Notes: generated by a model not told the origin, from the sequence alone. Shown: positions 1 to 6,960, numbered from the stretch's first letter. The stretch: DNA of 11,938 nucleotides from Candidatus Dojkabacteria bacterium (GCA_027033525.1 JALVLD010000105.1:1-11938), one strand, 5' to 3'. Program-made: numbers and translations.

Positions 1-742
1 GCACTAAAGCATGAGAAGTTACTTCTAAAATAACAACTTCTATTTTATTTTTTCTAAAGTTTTCAAAAAAGTCTAATAAAACATCAGCCCCTGGTGTAGT
101 TTGGTGCAAGCCAGTAGTAAATTCTTTCTGTTTTTTACCATCCCACATATAAGCTCCTACTGTTGTAATTACTGCTACTTTTTTACCTAATTTTTTAGCA
201 AGATGAAAAAGCATACTGCTTGTAGTTGTTTTGCCATCCGTACCTGTTAAAGCTAGCATTTTAAAACCTGAAAAATCATAAAAATAAAATGGCAAGAGTT
301 TTGATTGTTCAACTGTTTTAATTATTTGTTTTTTTGTAAAATGTTTTGCGAAGAAATTGTCTAATGCTTCAAAAATATTGGGTTTGGCTTTAATAAATTC
401 CTGAGCGTTACCCTCCTCTAAGTATCTAATTTGCAAATATTCCATTAGATCAAAAAATTCAATAACAGGAATATTTAAATTGCGCAAGGCCGAAATCTCA
501 GGATTGTTAAACTTTAACACAACCGGAGACACTATAGCAAAGGCAATCTCTCTATCTATAACGTCGGCCGATTGTGGAATATTTATTAGGATATTTACAG
601 GGAACTTTTTTTCTACCTCCTTTATATCACTCCCAGAAAGCACTACCCTTGTTGCATCCTTACTGCCTAAAACAAGATAACTAAAAAATTTGGCTACCTG
701 ACTTACACCTTTTCCACCTATACCAACAAAGTGTATTCGCAC
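1..742 (-). CDS. Mur ligase (MurC-like N-terminus, MurE-like core), partial
   Basis: Partial gene, 247 codons read before the left edge; the rest of the catalytic domain and the C-terminal domain lie outside. Mur ligases add amino acids to UDP-MurNAc in the cytoplasm using ATP. Residues 1-103 resemble the MurC Rossmann domain: HFVGIGGKGVS at 4-14, SGSD at 36-39, NPEI at 80-83 and IPV at 91-93. The ATP-binding loop is GTDGKTTT at 167-174. TTP at 215-217 and EVTSHAL at 240-246 are typical of MurE rather than MurC, which would have an acidic motif there. The linker between the two parts is unusually long, about 60 residues. The start is the GTG at 742-740: the in-frame lemA stop lies only 6 bases before it, so little else is possible and co-transcription with lemA is likely. 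No Shine-Dalgarno is visible. The family is sure; the exact substrate (L-Ala, or a third amino acid such as DAP or Lys) is not. Confidence 0.85.
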   Translation of the reverse strand, partial: MRIHFVGIGGKGVSQVAKFFSYLVLGSKDATRVVLSGSDIKEVEKKFPVNILINIPQSADVIDREIAFAIVSPVVLKFNNPEISALRNLNIPVIEFFDLMEYLQIRYLEEGNAQEFIKAKPNIFEALDNFFAKHFTKKQIIKTVEQSKLLPFYFYDFSGFKMLALTGTDGKTTTSSMLFHLAKKLGKKVAVITTVGAYMWDGKKQKEFTTGLHQTTPGADVLLDFFENFRKNKIEVVILEVTSHALV

Positions 743-748
743 CTTTGT

Positions 749-1303
749 CTAGAATTCTACTTTAACATTTTTTTGCTCTTCCTCTGTTGCCTTGAAGAAT
801 TCTCTAGGCTTAAAACCAAATAAAGGTGCAACTAGCACATTTGGGAATACTGCTAAAGACTTATTATATTCGCGTACAACTGCATTGTAATATCTACGTG
901 ATTTCTGAATCTCAGTTTCTAAATCCTTTAATGTTTGCTGCAATTGCAAAAAATTCTCGTTTGCCTTAAGTTCTGGATAATTCTCAGCTACTGCAAACAG
1001 CGACTTTAATACTCCAGCAAGTTGTGCTTCTGCCTTTTCAACATCAGCTGGATTTTTAGCACCAGTTATTGAAGAAGCACGCAACTCTGCTACCTTTTCA
1101 AAAATATCTTTTTCGTGTTTAGCATAGCCCTTTACTGTATTTATAATGTTAGGAATCATATCATACCTTTGTTTAAGCAAGGTTAGAACGTCGGAGAATG
1201 CCTCATCTACCTCTATTCTTTTCTTAATAAGACCATTATAAATACCTATTGCAAAAACAACTATAGCTAACAAAATTATGGTAAGCAAGAGAGTCGCTGA
1301 CAT
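749..1303 (-). CDS. lemA: LemA family membrane protein
   Basis: LemA family protein of 184 residues, the usual size. The N-terminus is a single membrane helix (about residues 3-22) and the rest should be a helical bundle outside or along the membrane. Family signatures seen: IYNGLI just after the helix, AFSDVLTLLKQRYDMIPN, TVKGYAKHE, and near the end FPNVLVAPLFGFKPREFF closing with KVEF. The biochemical role of LemA is not settled; it is tied to the envelope and often sits near membrane proteases or TPM-domain proteins, which are absent here. An open frame reaches back to 1465, but that would overlap relA and add about 54 residues before the membrane helix, so the ATG at 1303 is preferred. 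An extended -10 promoter at 1331-1339 supports this start. The Mur ligase follows at once, suggesting an envelope-related transcript. Confidence 0.92.
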   Translation of the reverse strand: MSATLLLTIILLAIVVFAIGIYNGLIKKRIEVDEAFSDVLTLLKQRYDMIPNIINTVKGYAKHEKDIFEKVAELRASSITGAKNPADVEKAEAQLAGVLKSLFAVAENYPELKANENFLQLQQTLKDLETEIQKSRRYYNAVVREYNKSLAVFPNVLVAPLFGFKPREFFKATEEEQKNVKVEF

Positions 1304-1330
1304 GTTAACACAAATTAAATTATATATGTC

Positions 1331-1339
1331 ATTATACCA
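1331..1339 (-). promoter_or_regulatory. Extended -10 promoter of lemA
   Basis: On the minus strand this reads TGGTATAAT, a perfect extended -10 (TGn plus TATAAT). Transcription should begin near 1324, about 20 bases before the lemA ATG. No good -35 box is seen 16-18 bases upstream, which extended -10 promoters tolerate. It lies in the 40-base gap between relA and lemA, so lemA and the Mur ligase can be expressed without relA. A second TATAAT at 1319-1324 is a weaker alternative. The identical nine bases occur before the unknown gene at 11435-11443. Confidence 0.65.
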
Positions 1340-1343
1340 CAAA

Positions 1344-2918
1344 TTAATCCTGTAATTTGCCTGCTCCTTGTGGGGTAAGCTTATCCATGTGCAAGGGGGC
1401 ATAGCGCCTTCCTTTACGTAAAAAATCTCGGGTCTTTTTAAATGCTGCATATTTATACAAATCATCTTCCACGAGCTCAGCCAAAGGATCTATTACAAAT
1501 GAAACAACGTCACCAGTTTTTAAAACATAATTAAAAGGAACCTCTCTATCATTTACCAACACACGCAACAAATCAAATAATAATTCTTTCCGAATTTTAT
1601 ACAATAAGTCTAATGGGGTAGCCCCCTTAGGGAGCTCTATAATCTCTCCTTGAGGAGTAAAAACAAACACATACTTTTGAAACATTTTAAGCTTATAAAC
1701 CTTCTTATCTCTAGTCCATGCGACAAAATCTCGAACCCATTTATAATCCTGCTTCCCTAGCTTCCCTCCCAATTTATAAGCAATGTGCGAAGCAGGCCCG
1801 AATTCGTTATATTCATGCATCCCATATGTTTTAAGTTGCACCTCAACCCATACATACCTACCCTGCACACACATCTTTACCACTGTATGTATAGCTCTAT
1901 AGCCAGTCTTCTTGGGATTTTTTATATAGTCGTCAAATTCCTCGGGGATATACTCGTATTTAGAATGTAAAATATCTAAAACCTTATACAAAGTTTTAAC
2001 ATCCCTAGCCAGAATCATAACACCTAATTTATCGTACACATAATCCACTGCTTTTTGTAAGGCATTAAAGCTTCCCTTTGGACCAACCAACTTGATGTGT
2101 TTTTCTTCAATTTTACGCAAAGCTTTCTGATAAGTGCTCCACAAAGACTTGCGACGTGTGCGTACTTTAACATCATCAGTTACACCCACCTGACTTACTA
2201 TGCTGTAAATTTCGTGCAGAACATCTTTTACATTCAACCTATAAAAGACTCTCATTTTACTTCTCAACCATTTATATGTCTCAGGATACAAAATCTTAAA
2301 TGCAACTTCCTCTAACTCTCTTCTATACATATGCAGGCCTACAAAGTAAGCCAAAGGAGCATAAATGCTTAAGGCTCGCTTAGCTAAACGTATTTGTTTT
2401 TCTTTTGGCAACGAAGAATATGTCCAGGCATTATGCACTTTATCCGACAAACGTATAATTAACGCTCTAACATCCTTTATAGAAGCTGCTAATAGTTTCC
2501 GCAAATCGTCAACTGAATCTTTATGCCCTATAAAACGAGTCGTGGCTTGCCTAAAATTAGTCATACTATCCACTAAAAAAGCCACTGTCCCCCCAAAATA
2601 ACGCTCTATTATATCTACGTCTATGCCTATGACATTATCTTCCACAACATCATGCAAGAGTGCAGCAATTATGACATCTTCATCTAACTTTAACTTAGAA
2701 ACCATATAGGCTACTGCCAAGGGATGATGAATAAAAGGTTCTCCAGATAATCTTTTTTGTTTTGCATGCACAAAACTAGCAAATTTAAATGCTAAGGCTA
2801 CACGCTTACGATCTATATTTTCAGGTAAAACCTTTACCAGATCATCCCAGGTCACAACAGCTGGCATTTGCCAAAATGTCCTAAGATCCGTCTCTCCATA
2901 CACAACTGCCTGTTTCAT
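1344..2918 (-). CDS. rel: RelA/SpoT-type (p)ppGpp synthetase/hydrolase, short form
   Basis: Long RelA/SpoT homologue of 524 residues that makes, and probably degrades, the alarmone (p)ppGpp in the cytosol. Domains in order: HD hydrolase (about 45-200) with H51, HHP at 64-66, ALLHDVVED at 86-94 and RLSDKVHN at 156-163; synthetase (about 235-385) with RTRRKS at 253-258, EFDDY at 327-331, GYRAIHT at 339-345, EVQLKT at 359-364 and MHEYNEFGPASH at 367-378; TGS (about 415-476). It stops soon after TGS, so the helical, zinc-finger and ACT/RRM modules of 700-plus-residue Rel proteins are missing. HD residues look intact, yet the synthetase carries the EXDD motif of synthetase-only RelA instead of the RXKD of bifunctional Rel. 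The gene begins 9 bases after the ATPase stop and is probably co-transcribed with it. No Shine-Dalgarno precedes the ATG. Family certain; balance of activities unknown. Confidence 0.93.
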   Translation of the reverse strand: MKQAVVYGETDLRTFWQMPAVVTWDDLVKVLPENIDRKRVALAFKFASFVHAKQKRLSGEPFIHHPLAVAYMVSKLKLDEDVIIAALLHDVVEDNVIGIDVDIIERYFGGTVAFLVDSMTNFRQATTRFIGHKDSVDDLRKLLAASIKDVRALIIRLSDKVHNAWTYSSLPKEKQIRLAKRALSIYAPLAYFVGLHMYRRELEEVAFKILYPETYKWLRSKMRVFYRLNVKDVLHEIYSIVSQVGVTDDVKVRTRRKSLWSTYQKALRKIEEKHIKLVGPKGSFNALQKAVDYVYDKLGVMILARDVKTLYKVLDILHSKYEYIPEEFDDYIKNPKKTGYRAIHTVVKMCVQGRYVWVEVQLKTYGMHEYNEFGPASHIAYKLGGKLGKQDYKWVRDFVAWTRDKKVYKLKMFQKYVFVFTPQGEIIELPKGATPLDLLYKIRKELLFDLLRVLVNDREVPFNYVLKTGDVVSFVIDPLAELVEDDLYKYAAFKKTRDFLRKGRRYAPLHMDKLTPQGAGKLQD

Positions 2919-2927
2919 GAGAAATTT

Positions 2928-4445
2928 TTACAACATTAACTGCACAGGCAACCTCAGAACCAAAGAATTAGGAATATCCTCTAATGGTTCGACTGCGTAC
3001 TGCACACTAAACTTTACTGCATCTAAGAATGGATAAACAAATATGATATTTTTGTCGCCAGGAATAATCTCTCGGAACTTAACCATCGTAGCCTTGAATT
3101 TGCGTTTATCTTTATGTGGGTTTACTATAATTGCCCAAACAACATTATTGCCTTCTACAATAAAATCTACTCTATGGCCTTCATAATCCTGCCAATAAGC
3201 AATAGGCTGTGGGTTATCGCTTAGCGACAAGACTGCCAAAATATTTGATAACATAAAACTCCCCAGGGCTTTTGAGAAATTAGCCCCCCGCAACATATCA
3301 CCTACGGAGTTTACAAATAACAAACTATTCAAAATACCCGTATCTACGTAATACAACGATAAACTTTTAATCGTTCCTTTTACTGGGTTTTTCCCTCCAT
3401 ATGGATAAATTCTTTTTATCAGAAACGTATTTTCTAATAAATCTAAATATTTATATAGGCTTGCTCTGGCAACACCGACCTCCTTAGAGACCTGATTTAT
3501 ATTTAAAGGGAGCCCATTCTGTACTGCAAATGATTGCAAACTAAGTCCAAAAAGTTCTAAATCTATATTTCTTGCAATAAAACCGATCTCTTTTTCCAAA
3601 TATACTGAAATATAATTACGTAATAATCGAATACGTTCCTCTAGCTTTACAGTATATAAACGGGGCAAACCACCATAAAACATAGATTCTAGTGCAATAG
3701 CTGTTAGATCACGCTCCATTGTACGTGCGACCGCATATAGCTCTGCAAGTACTTCGCTTAATTGTTTTGCTAACTGTGTTATATCCTGAGTTCTAGACGA
3801 ATTATCAACCTGGGATAAAATTGCTTCTGTTAACGTACTATCTGTACCCAGTGGATTTATCGCATCTTGAGATTGCAAAGGGCTTAAAAATTTTTTTACC
3901 CACAAACGTTGCAATGATAATCTACTATTTACTAATTCTGGATATACTAATGGATAAACCTGTATGTATTCTACACGGCCTGCAAGTGTTTCTCCCAACG
4001 ATTTATTTAAACCAAGTGCACTAGAACCAGTAATAACAAATTTTATATTTTTGCCATTTCTATCAAAAACTTGCTTTATCCAATCAAACAATTGAGGATG
4101 TTTCTGAACCTCATCTATAAATACAAAAATCTTTTTTTTAGTTGTATAAATATTTTCACCCAATGCGAGATTTATATCTTTTTCTATAAAACGAATGTCT
4201 TTGCGCAGTGCAGAACGCAACTGAATATCGTCTAAAGTGTAATTGAAAACATTCTTAACTATCTCTACCCCGCCCATGGTTTCTTTTACAGAATACTTCT
4301 CGCGTACCTTTTCTTCTATTTTTTCCATTAAAGTGCTTTTCCCTACTTGACGTGCACCTGTAATCATTATTATGGTAGGTGCATCTAGCAGAGTTTCTAA
4401 TTTTTCTTCAACTAACCGAGGTATGTAATTGATATTCTGATTCAT
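2928..4445 (-). CDS. DUF4143-type AAA ATPase
   Basis: Predicted AAA ATPase of 505 residues, of the widespread family joining an ATPase, a winged helix and a C-terminal DUF4143 domain. Walker A is GARQVGKST at 30-38, Walker B is IFVFIDEVQ at 106-114, and a sensor-1-like VITGSSA lies at 137-143. Next come the family landmarks AGRVEYIQVYPL (155-166) and GGLPRLY (258-264), then a winged helix (about 312-345) and the DUF4143 nuclease-like fold with YWQDYEGHRVDFIV (417-430). In many relatives this fold ends in IEVK; here the equivalent stretch reads IIVNP (439-443), so the E-x-K pair is gone. A low-complexity insert (about 186-240, rich in Q, S, T and L) makes the protein longer than the usual 380-430 residues. 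The cellular role of this family is poorly known; some members have been proposed as antitoxin-like or DNA-binding proteins. First gene of the block, with an operator-like repeat at its promoter. Confidence 0.88.
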   Translation of the reverse strand: MNQNINYIPRLVEEKLETLLDAPTIIMITGARQVGKSTLMEKIEEKVREKYSVKETMGGVEIVKNVFNYTLDDIQLRSALRKDIRFIEKDINLALGENIYTTKKKIFVFIDEVQKHPQLFDWIKQVFDRNGKNIKFVITGSSALGLNKSLGETLAGRVEYIQVYPLVYPELVNSRLSLQRLWVKKFLSPLQSQDAINPLGTDSTLTEAILSQVDNSSRTQDITQLAKQLSEVLAELYAVARTMERDLTAIALESMFYGGLPRLYTVKLEERIRLLRNYISVYLEKEIGFIARNIDLELFGLSLQSFAVQNGLPLNINQVSKEVGVARASLYKYLDLLENTFLIKRIYPYGGKNPVKGTIKSLSLYYVDTGILNSLLFVNSVGDMLRGANFSKALGSFMLSNILAVLSLSDNPQPIAYWQDYEGHRVDFIVEGNNVVWAIIVNPHKDKRKFKATMVKFREIIPGDKNIIFVYPFLDAVKFSVQYAVEPLEDIPNSLVLRLPVQLML

Positions 4446-4452
4446 ATTATTT

Positions 4453-4458
4453 ATTTTA
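4453..4458 (-). promoter_or_regulatory. Candidate -10 box of the ATPase gene
   Basis: Minus-strand TAAAAT lies 7 bases before the ATPase ATG, so transcription would start at or next to the start codon and give a nearly leaderless mRNA. The box sits inside the inverted repeat at 4454-4473. A competing -10 (TATACA on the minus strand, 4475-4480) would start the message inside that repeat instead. No clear -35 supports either one. Confidence 0.35.
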
Positions 4459-4473
4459 CCAAAACTGGTAAAA
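4454..4473. repeat. Operator-like inverted repeat at the ATPase promoter
   Basis: Perfect 8-bp half-sites, TTTTACCA and TGGTAAAA, are separated by the 4-base spacer AAAC. The 20-bp dyad covers the candidate -10 box and ends 8 bases before the ATPase start codon. This size and placement match a repressor operator. The ATPase's own winged helix makes autoregulation possible, but that is inference. AT-rich half-sites make a chance match conceivable. Confidence 0.5.
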
Positions 4474-4542
4474 ATGTATAGTGTTGATGCATTTTAAATC
4501 TAGAAAATCTTTACATAGGCACATACTAAACCCTGGTCTCTA

Positions 4543-4579
4543 TAGTCTGGGCGGCGGCCGAAGGCCGCCGCCCAGACTA
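4543..4579. repeat. Perfect 17-bp GC-rich palindrome with GAA loop
   Basis: Arms at 4543-4559 (TAGTCTGGGCGGCGGCC) and 4563-4579 are exact reverse complements around the loop GAA. In surroundings of roughly one third GC, the arm core is almost pure G and C. It lies between two divergent genes, upstream of both mapped promoters, so neither transcript should contain it. Neither side has the T-run of an intrinsic terminator. Candidates: a dispersed REP-like element, a leftover terminator from a lost gene, or a protein-binding or cruciform site. Its right edge reaches the -35 region of the ligase promoter. Confidence 0.9.
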
Positions 4580-4595
4580 CCTTAATCCTACCTCG

Positions 4596-4604
4596 TGCTA
4601 TACT
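4596..4604 (+). promoter_or_regulatory. Extended -10 promoter of the DNA ligase gene
   Basis: TGCTATACT is an extended -10 (TGn plus TATACT, five of six consensus bases). It ends 6 bases before the ligase ATG at 4611, so the expected start of transcription falls on or beside the A of the ATG and the mRNA would be leaderless. No Shine-Dalgarno precedes the ATG, which fits. The -35 position overlaps the right arm of the palindrome and has no TTGACA-like sequence. Confidence 0.6.
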
Positions 4605-4610
4605 ATATAT

Positions 4611-6437
4611 ATGACCACCTTTTTAGAAATCAGTACATTTTTTGAACAGCTTGAAAATATCTCTTCTAGATTGGAACTCCGCGATAAACTAGGTAACTTC
4701 TTATACTCACTTACTCCAACCGAAGGCGCAATAACCACATATTTCATAACAGGTAGACTAGCCCCTAAATTTGTAGATGCTGAATTTGCTGTATCTGAAA
4801 AAACAATAATTCACGTACTTGAAGATTTACTTGCAAAAAGTGAAACTGAAATAAAAAGGCTAAAACAAGAATACAATGATTATGGTAATATCTTTAAAGA
4901 ACTTACACAGCACAAAATCCAAAAATCATCACTTCCTCTTGCCACAATTTATGAAAAACTGTGGGATATTGTAAAAGCCACAGGTAAAGGTTCTCAAAAA
5001 ATAAAATTTGATCTTCTAAAAAACCTTCTTTCTTCTACTTCACCCGTAGAAGGTAAATTTATAATACGCATTATTTTGGGACGCATGCGATTAGGTATTA
5101 GCGAACGTACTATCTTAGATGCAATAAGCATAAAAACAGATGCTCCCAAGCAAGCCAGACAAATAGCAGAAAAGGCATTTGGCCTAACAAGTGATATTGG
5201 ATACGTTAGCTCCTTATTTATCCAGAATTCCGATTTGGATTCTATAATGCATAAAAGTCAATTTACGCCAGGCATTCCAATAGCAGCAAAACTGGTAGAG
5301 CGCGAAAAAACAATAAAAAATGTGTTCAAACGCATACCTACGCCATATGAAGAACCCAAATATGATGGATTAAGGTGCCAGGCACACATTTATAAAACTG
5401 AAGAGCTAAAATCTCTATCCAATAGGATATGGTATAAATACACGTCCAGCCGTGAAACACTGCGACTTTCAAATTCTGCCGACTCGATTCACGTGAAACT
5501 CTTCTCTCGAAATTTGGAAAGCTTGACCTCCATGTTCCCTGAAATAGTAAGGGGCTTTAAGCAAGTTGGACAAGCCTTGTTTCAACGCTATCCTAATGCA
5601 AAAGCATTCGTATTTGATGGAGAAGTTGTAGGTTTTAATCCCAATACGAACGAATTCTCTCCTTTCACGGACACAATGACACGAAGGCGCAAATATAATG
5701 TAGATGAAGCTGCAACAGAAACGCCTGTCAAAATATTTACATTCGACGTAATTTTTTGGGACAAAACTGCCCTACTTGATACTCCTCTTCGCAAAAGGAA
5801 AGAGTTATTAGAAAAAATTAGGGATATTCATCCGGATATAATACTTACGCCCACGCATACTCCACAAACCCCCAAAAAAGCCGAACAACTCTTCCTAGAC
5901 TATGTAAGCGAAGGTTTAGAAGGGGTTATTTTTAAAGACCCTAACAGCTTATATACTCCAGGCTTACGTAGGTTTGATTGGATAAAATTTAAACGTGCCA
6001 TGAAAAAGGAACTTGCAGATACTATAGATGTCGTTGCACTAGGCTACTATTATGGTACTGGTAAGTGGGCAAAGTTCGGCATAGGAGCAATACTTGTAGG
6101 AATATACGATGAAAAAAAAGATCGTTATTTAACAATAACCAAAGTAGGAACTGGTATTACAGAAGAGCAATGGAAAATGTTAAAAAAGACGTTAGATCAG
6201 TATAAAATTTCCAGACAACTTCCTAATGTCGAGATCCCCAAACAACTTATGCCCGACGTATTACTTGAACCCGCAGTTGTCATGGAGCTTGAAGCTGACG
6301 AAATAACTAAAAGTCCAACACACAGCGCGGGATTTGCGTTGCGATTTCCACGATTTAAACGTTTGCGTGATAAAGACCCTACGCAAACAACATCTCTTCA
6401 TGAAATCCAAGAAATGTTTAGCGAGACCAGAAATTAA
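4611..6437 (+). CDS. lig: ATP-dependent DNA ligase, archaeal type
   Basis: ATP-dependent DNA ligase of 608 residues, matching archaeal-type enzymes in length and layout; it seals nicks through an enzyme-AMP intermediate. Residues 1-220 form the helical DNA-binding domain, with a conserved LLSSTSPVEGKFIIRIILG stretch (139-157). Nucleotidyltransferase domain: motif I EPKYDGLR (248-255) with adenylated lysine K250, motif III FDGEVVGF (335-342), motif IV EGLEGVIFKD (434-443), motif V WIKFKR (457-462). The OB-fold domain ends with motif VI-like RFPRFKRLRDKDP (578-590). All catalytic motifs look intact, so an active enzyme is expected. Most bacteria use the NAD-dependent LigA as replicative ligase; whether LigA also exists in this genome cannot be seen. 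It is the only complete plus-strand gene here, with its own promoter, and is transcribed towards the minus-strand gene ending at 6445. The start is fixed by the extended -10 just upstream. Confidence 0.95.
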   Translation: MTTFLEISTFFEQLENISSRLELRDKLGNFLYSLTPTEGAITTYFITGRLAPKFVDAEFAVSEKTIIHVLEDLLAKSETEIKRLKQEYNDYGNIFKELTQHKIQKSSLPLATIYEKLWDIVKATGKGSQKIKFDLLKNLLSSTSPVEGKFIIRIILGRMRLGISERTILDAISIKTDAPKQARQIAEKAFGLTSDIGYVSSLFIQNSDLDSIMHKSQFTPGIPIAAKLVEREKTIKNVFKRIPTPYEEPKYDGLRCQAHIYKTEELKSLSNRIWYKYTSSRETLRLSNSADSIHVKLFSRNLESLTSMFPEIVRGFKQVGQALFQRYPNAKAFVFDGEVVGFNPNTNEFSPFTDTMTRRRKYNVDEAATETPVKIFTFDVIFWDKTALLDTPLRKRKELLEKIRDIHPDIILTPTHTPQTPKKAEQLFLDYVSEGLEGVIFKDPNSLYTPGLRRFDWIKFKRAMKKELADTIDVVALGYYYGTGKWAKFGIGAILVGIYDEKKDRYLTITKVGTGITEEQWKMLKKTLDQYKISRQLPNVEIPKQLMPDVLLEPAVVMELEADEITKSPTHSAGFALRFPRFKRLRDKDPTQTTSLHEIQEMFSETRN

Positions 6438-6444
6438 GCTCATC

Positions 6445-6957
6445 TTATCTTAACTTTATTTCTAACGGGACCGATATTTTTTGTGTCTTTGCGTTATTTT
6501 GTATAACCACCTTAGCTTGAAACCCTGCCAACATCGGCTCTTTGTCTACTATACAAAAACTTGCAACCCTACCATTAACCTGAACAACCTCCCGCGGAGA
6601 AAGGATTAAAACTGAATTCTCATAAAAAGCTCTGCCATTAAATTGCACCTCCTTTATATCTTTAATCGATTCATTTAGTTGCAATAAAATTCGATACAAT
6701 TTTGTTTTGATGTCTTTGGTATACAAGTCGCAACAATAACTTGCCTTTTGAGTACATACTAACTCTAGTTTTACAGGTGCATTAGAATTCCCAAGGGGCT
6801 CCGCACTAGGTACTGGTTCATGCGGCTTACTATTAAACACGTCCTTAACGTGAGCTTTAAAACCAAAAAGCCATAAAAACCACAAAATATTTACGATAAG
6901 CAAAATAAGACTAATCCCCCAAGCTAAATATGTGTATATTTTTTTATGTTTTCGCAC
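6445..6957 (-). CDS. Membrane-anchored protein of unknown function
   Basis: Protein of 170 residues that I do not assign to a family. A short basic N-terminus (RKHKK) precedes one membrane helix at about 11-32, with no lipobox and no clear cleavage site, so the protein is probably anchored with residues 35-170 outside the cell. After a proline-rich linker (45-56) comes GNSNAPVKLELVC (56-68), faintly like the LGdpnAPV entry of DsbA-type thioredoxin domains, but the expected CxxC is replaced by C68 and adjacent C75-C76; C135 is the fourth cysteine. The final 50 residues look like beta strands. The start is GTG at 6957, directly after the tandem in-frame TAA-TAG ending ileS; no ATG is available near the membrane helix. 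It is almost certainly co-transcribed with ileS and may use translational coupling. It converges with the ligase gene, with 7 bases between stops. Confidence 0.8.
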   Translation of the reverse strand: MRKHKKIYTYLAWGISLILLIVNILWFLWLFGFKAHVKDVFNSKPHEPVPSAEPLGNSNAPVKLELVCTQKASYCCDLYTKDIKTKLYRILLQLNESIKDIKEVQFNGRAFYENSVLILSPREVVQVNGRVASFCIVDKEPMLAGFQAKVVIQNNAKTQKISVPLEIKLR

Positions 6958-6960
6958 CTA

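Noticed and set aside
480..680. Plus-strand open frame
   Set aside because: It lies opposite the Mur ligase coding frame, which has clear family motifs; the plus product resembles nothing.
749..1465. Longer LemA reading from 1465
   Set aside because: The extra 54 residues overlap the end of rel, lack family similarity and would put the membrane helix inside the protein; ATG 1303 with a promoter at 1331-1339 fits better.
3821..4024. Plus-strand open frame inside the ATPase gene
   Set aside because: Antisense shadow of a conserved ATPase coding region, with no promoter or family signal.
4543..4579. Intrinsic transcription terminator
   Set aside because: Perfect stem but no T-run on either strand, and it lies upstream of both divergent genes.
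6425..6480. Terminator between the convergent ligase gene and the membrane-protein gene
   Set aside because: Only a weak TTAAG...CTTAA stem and a T-run without a strong stem before it.
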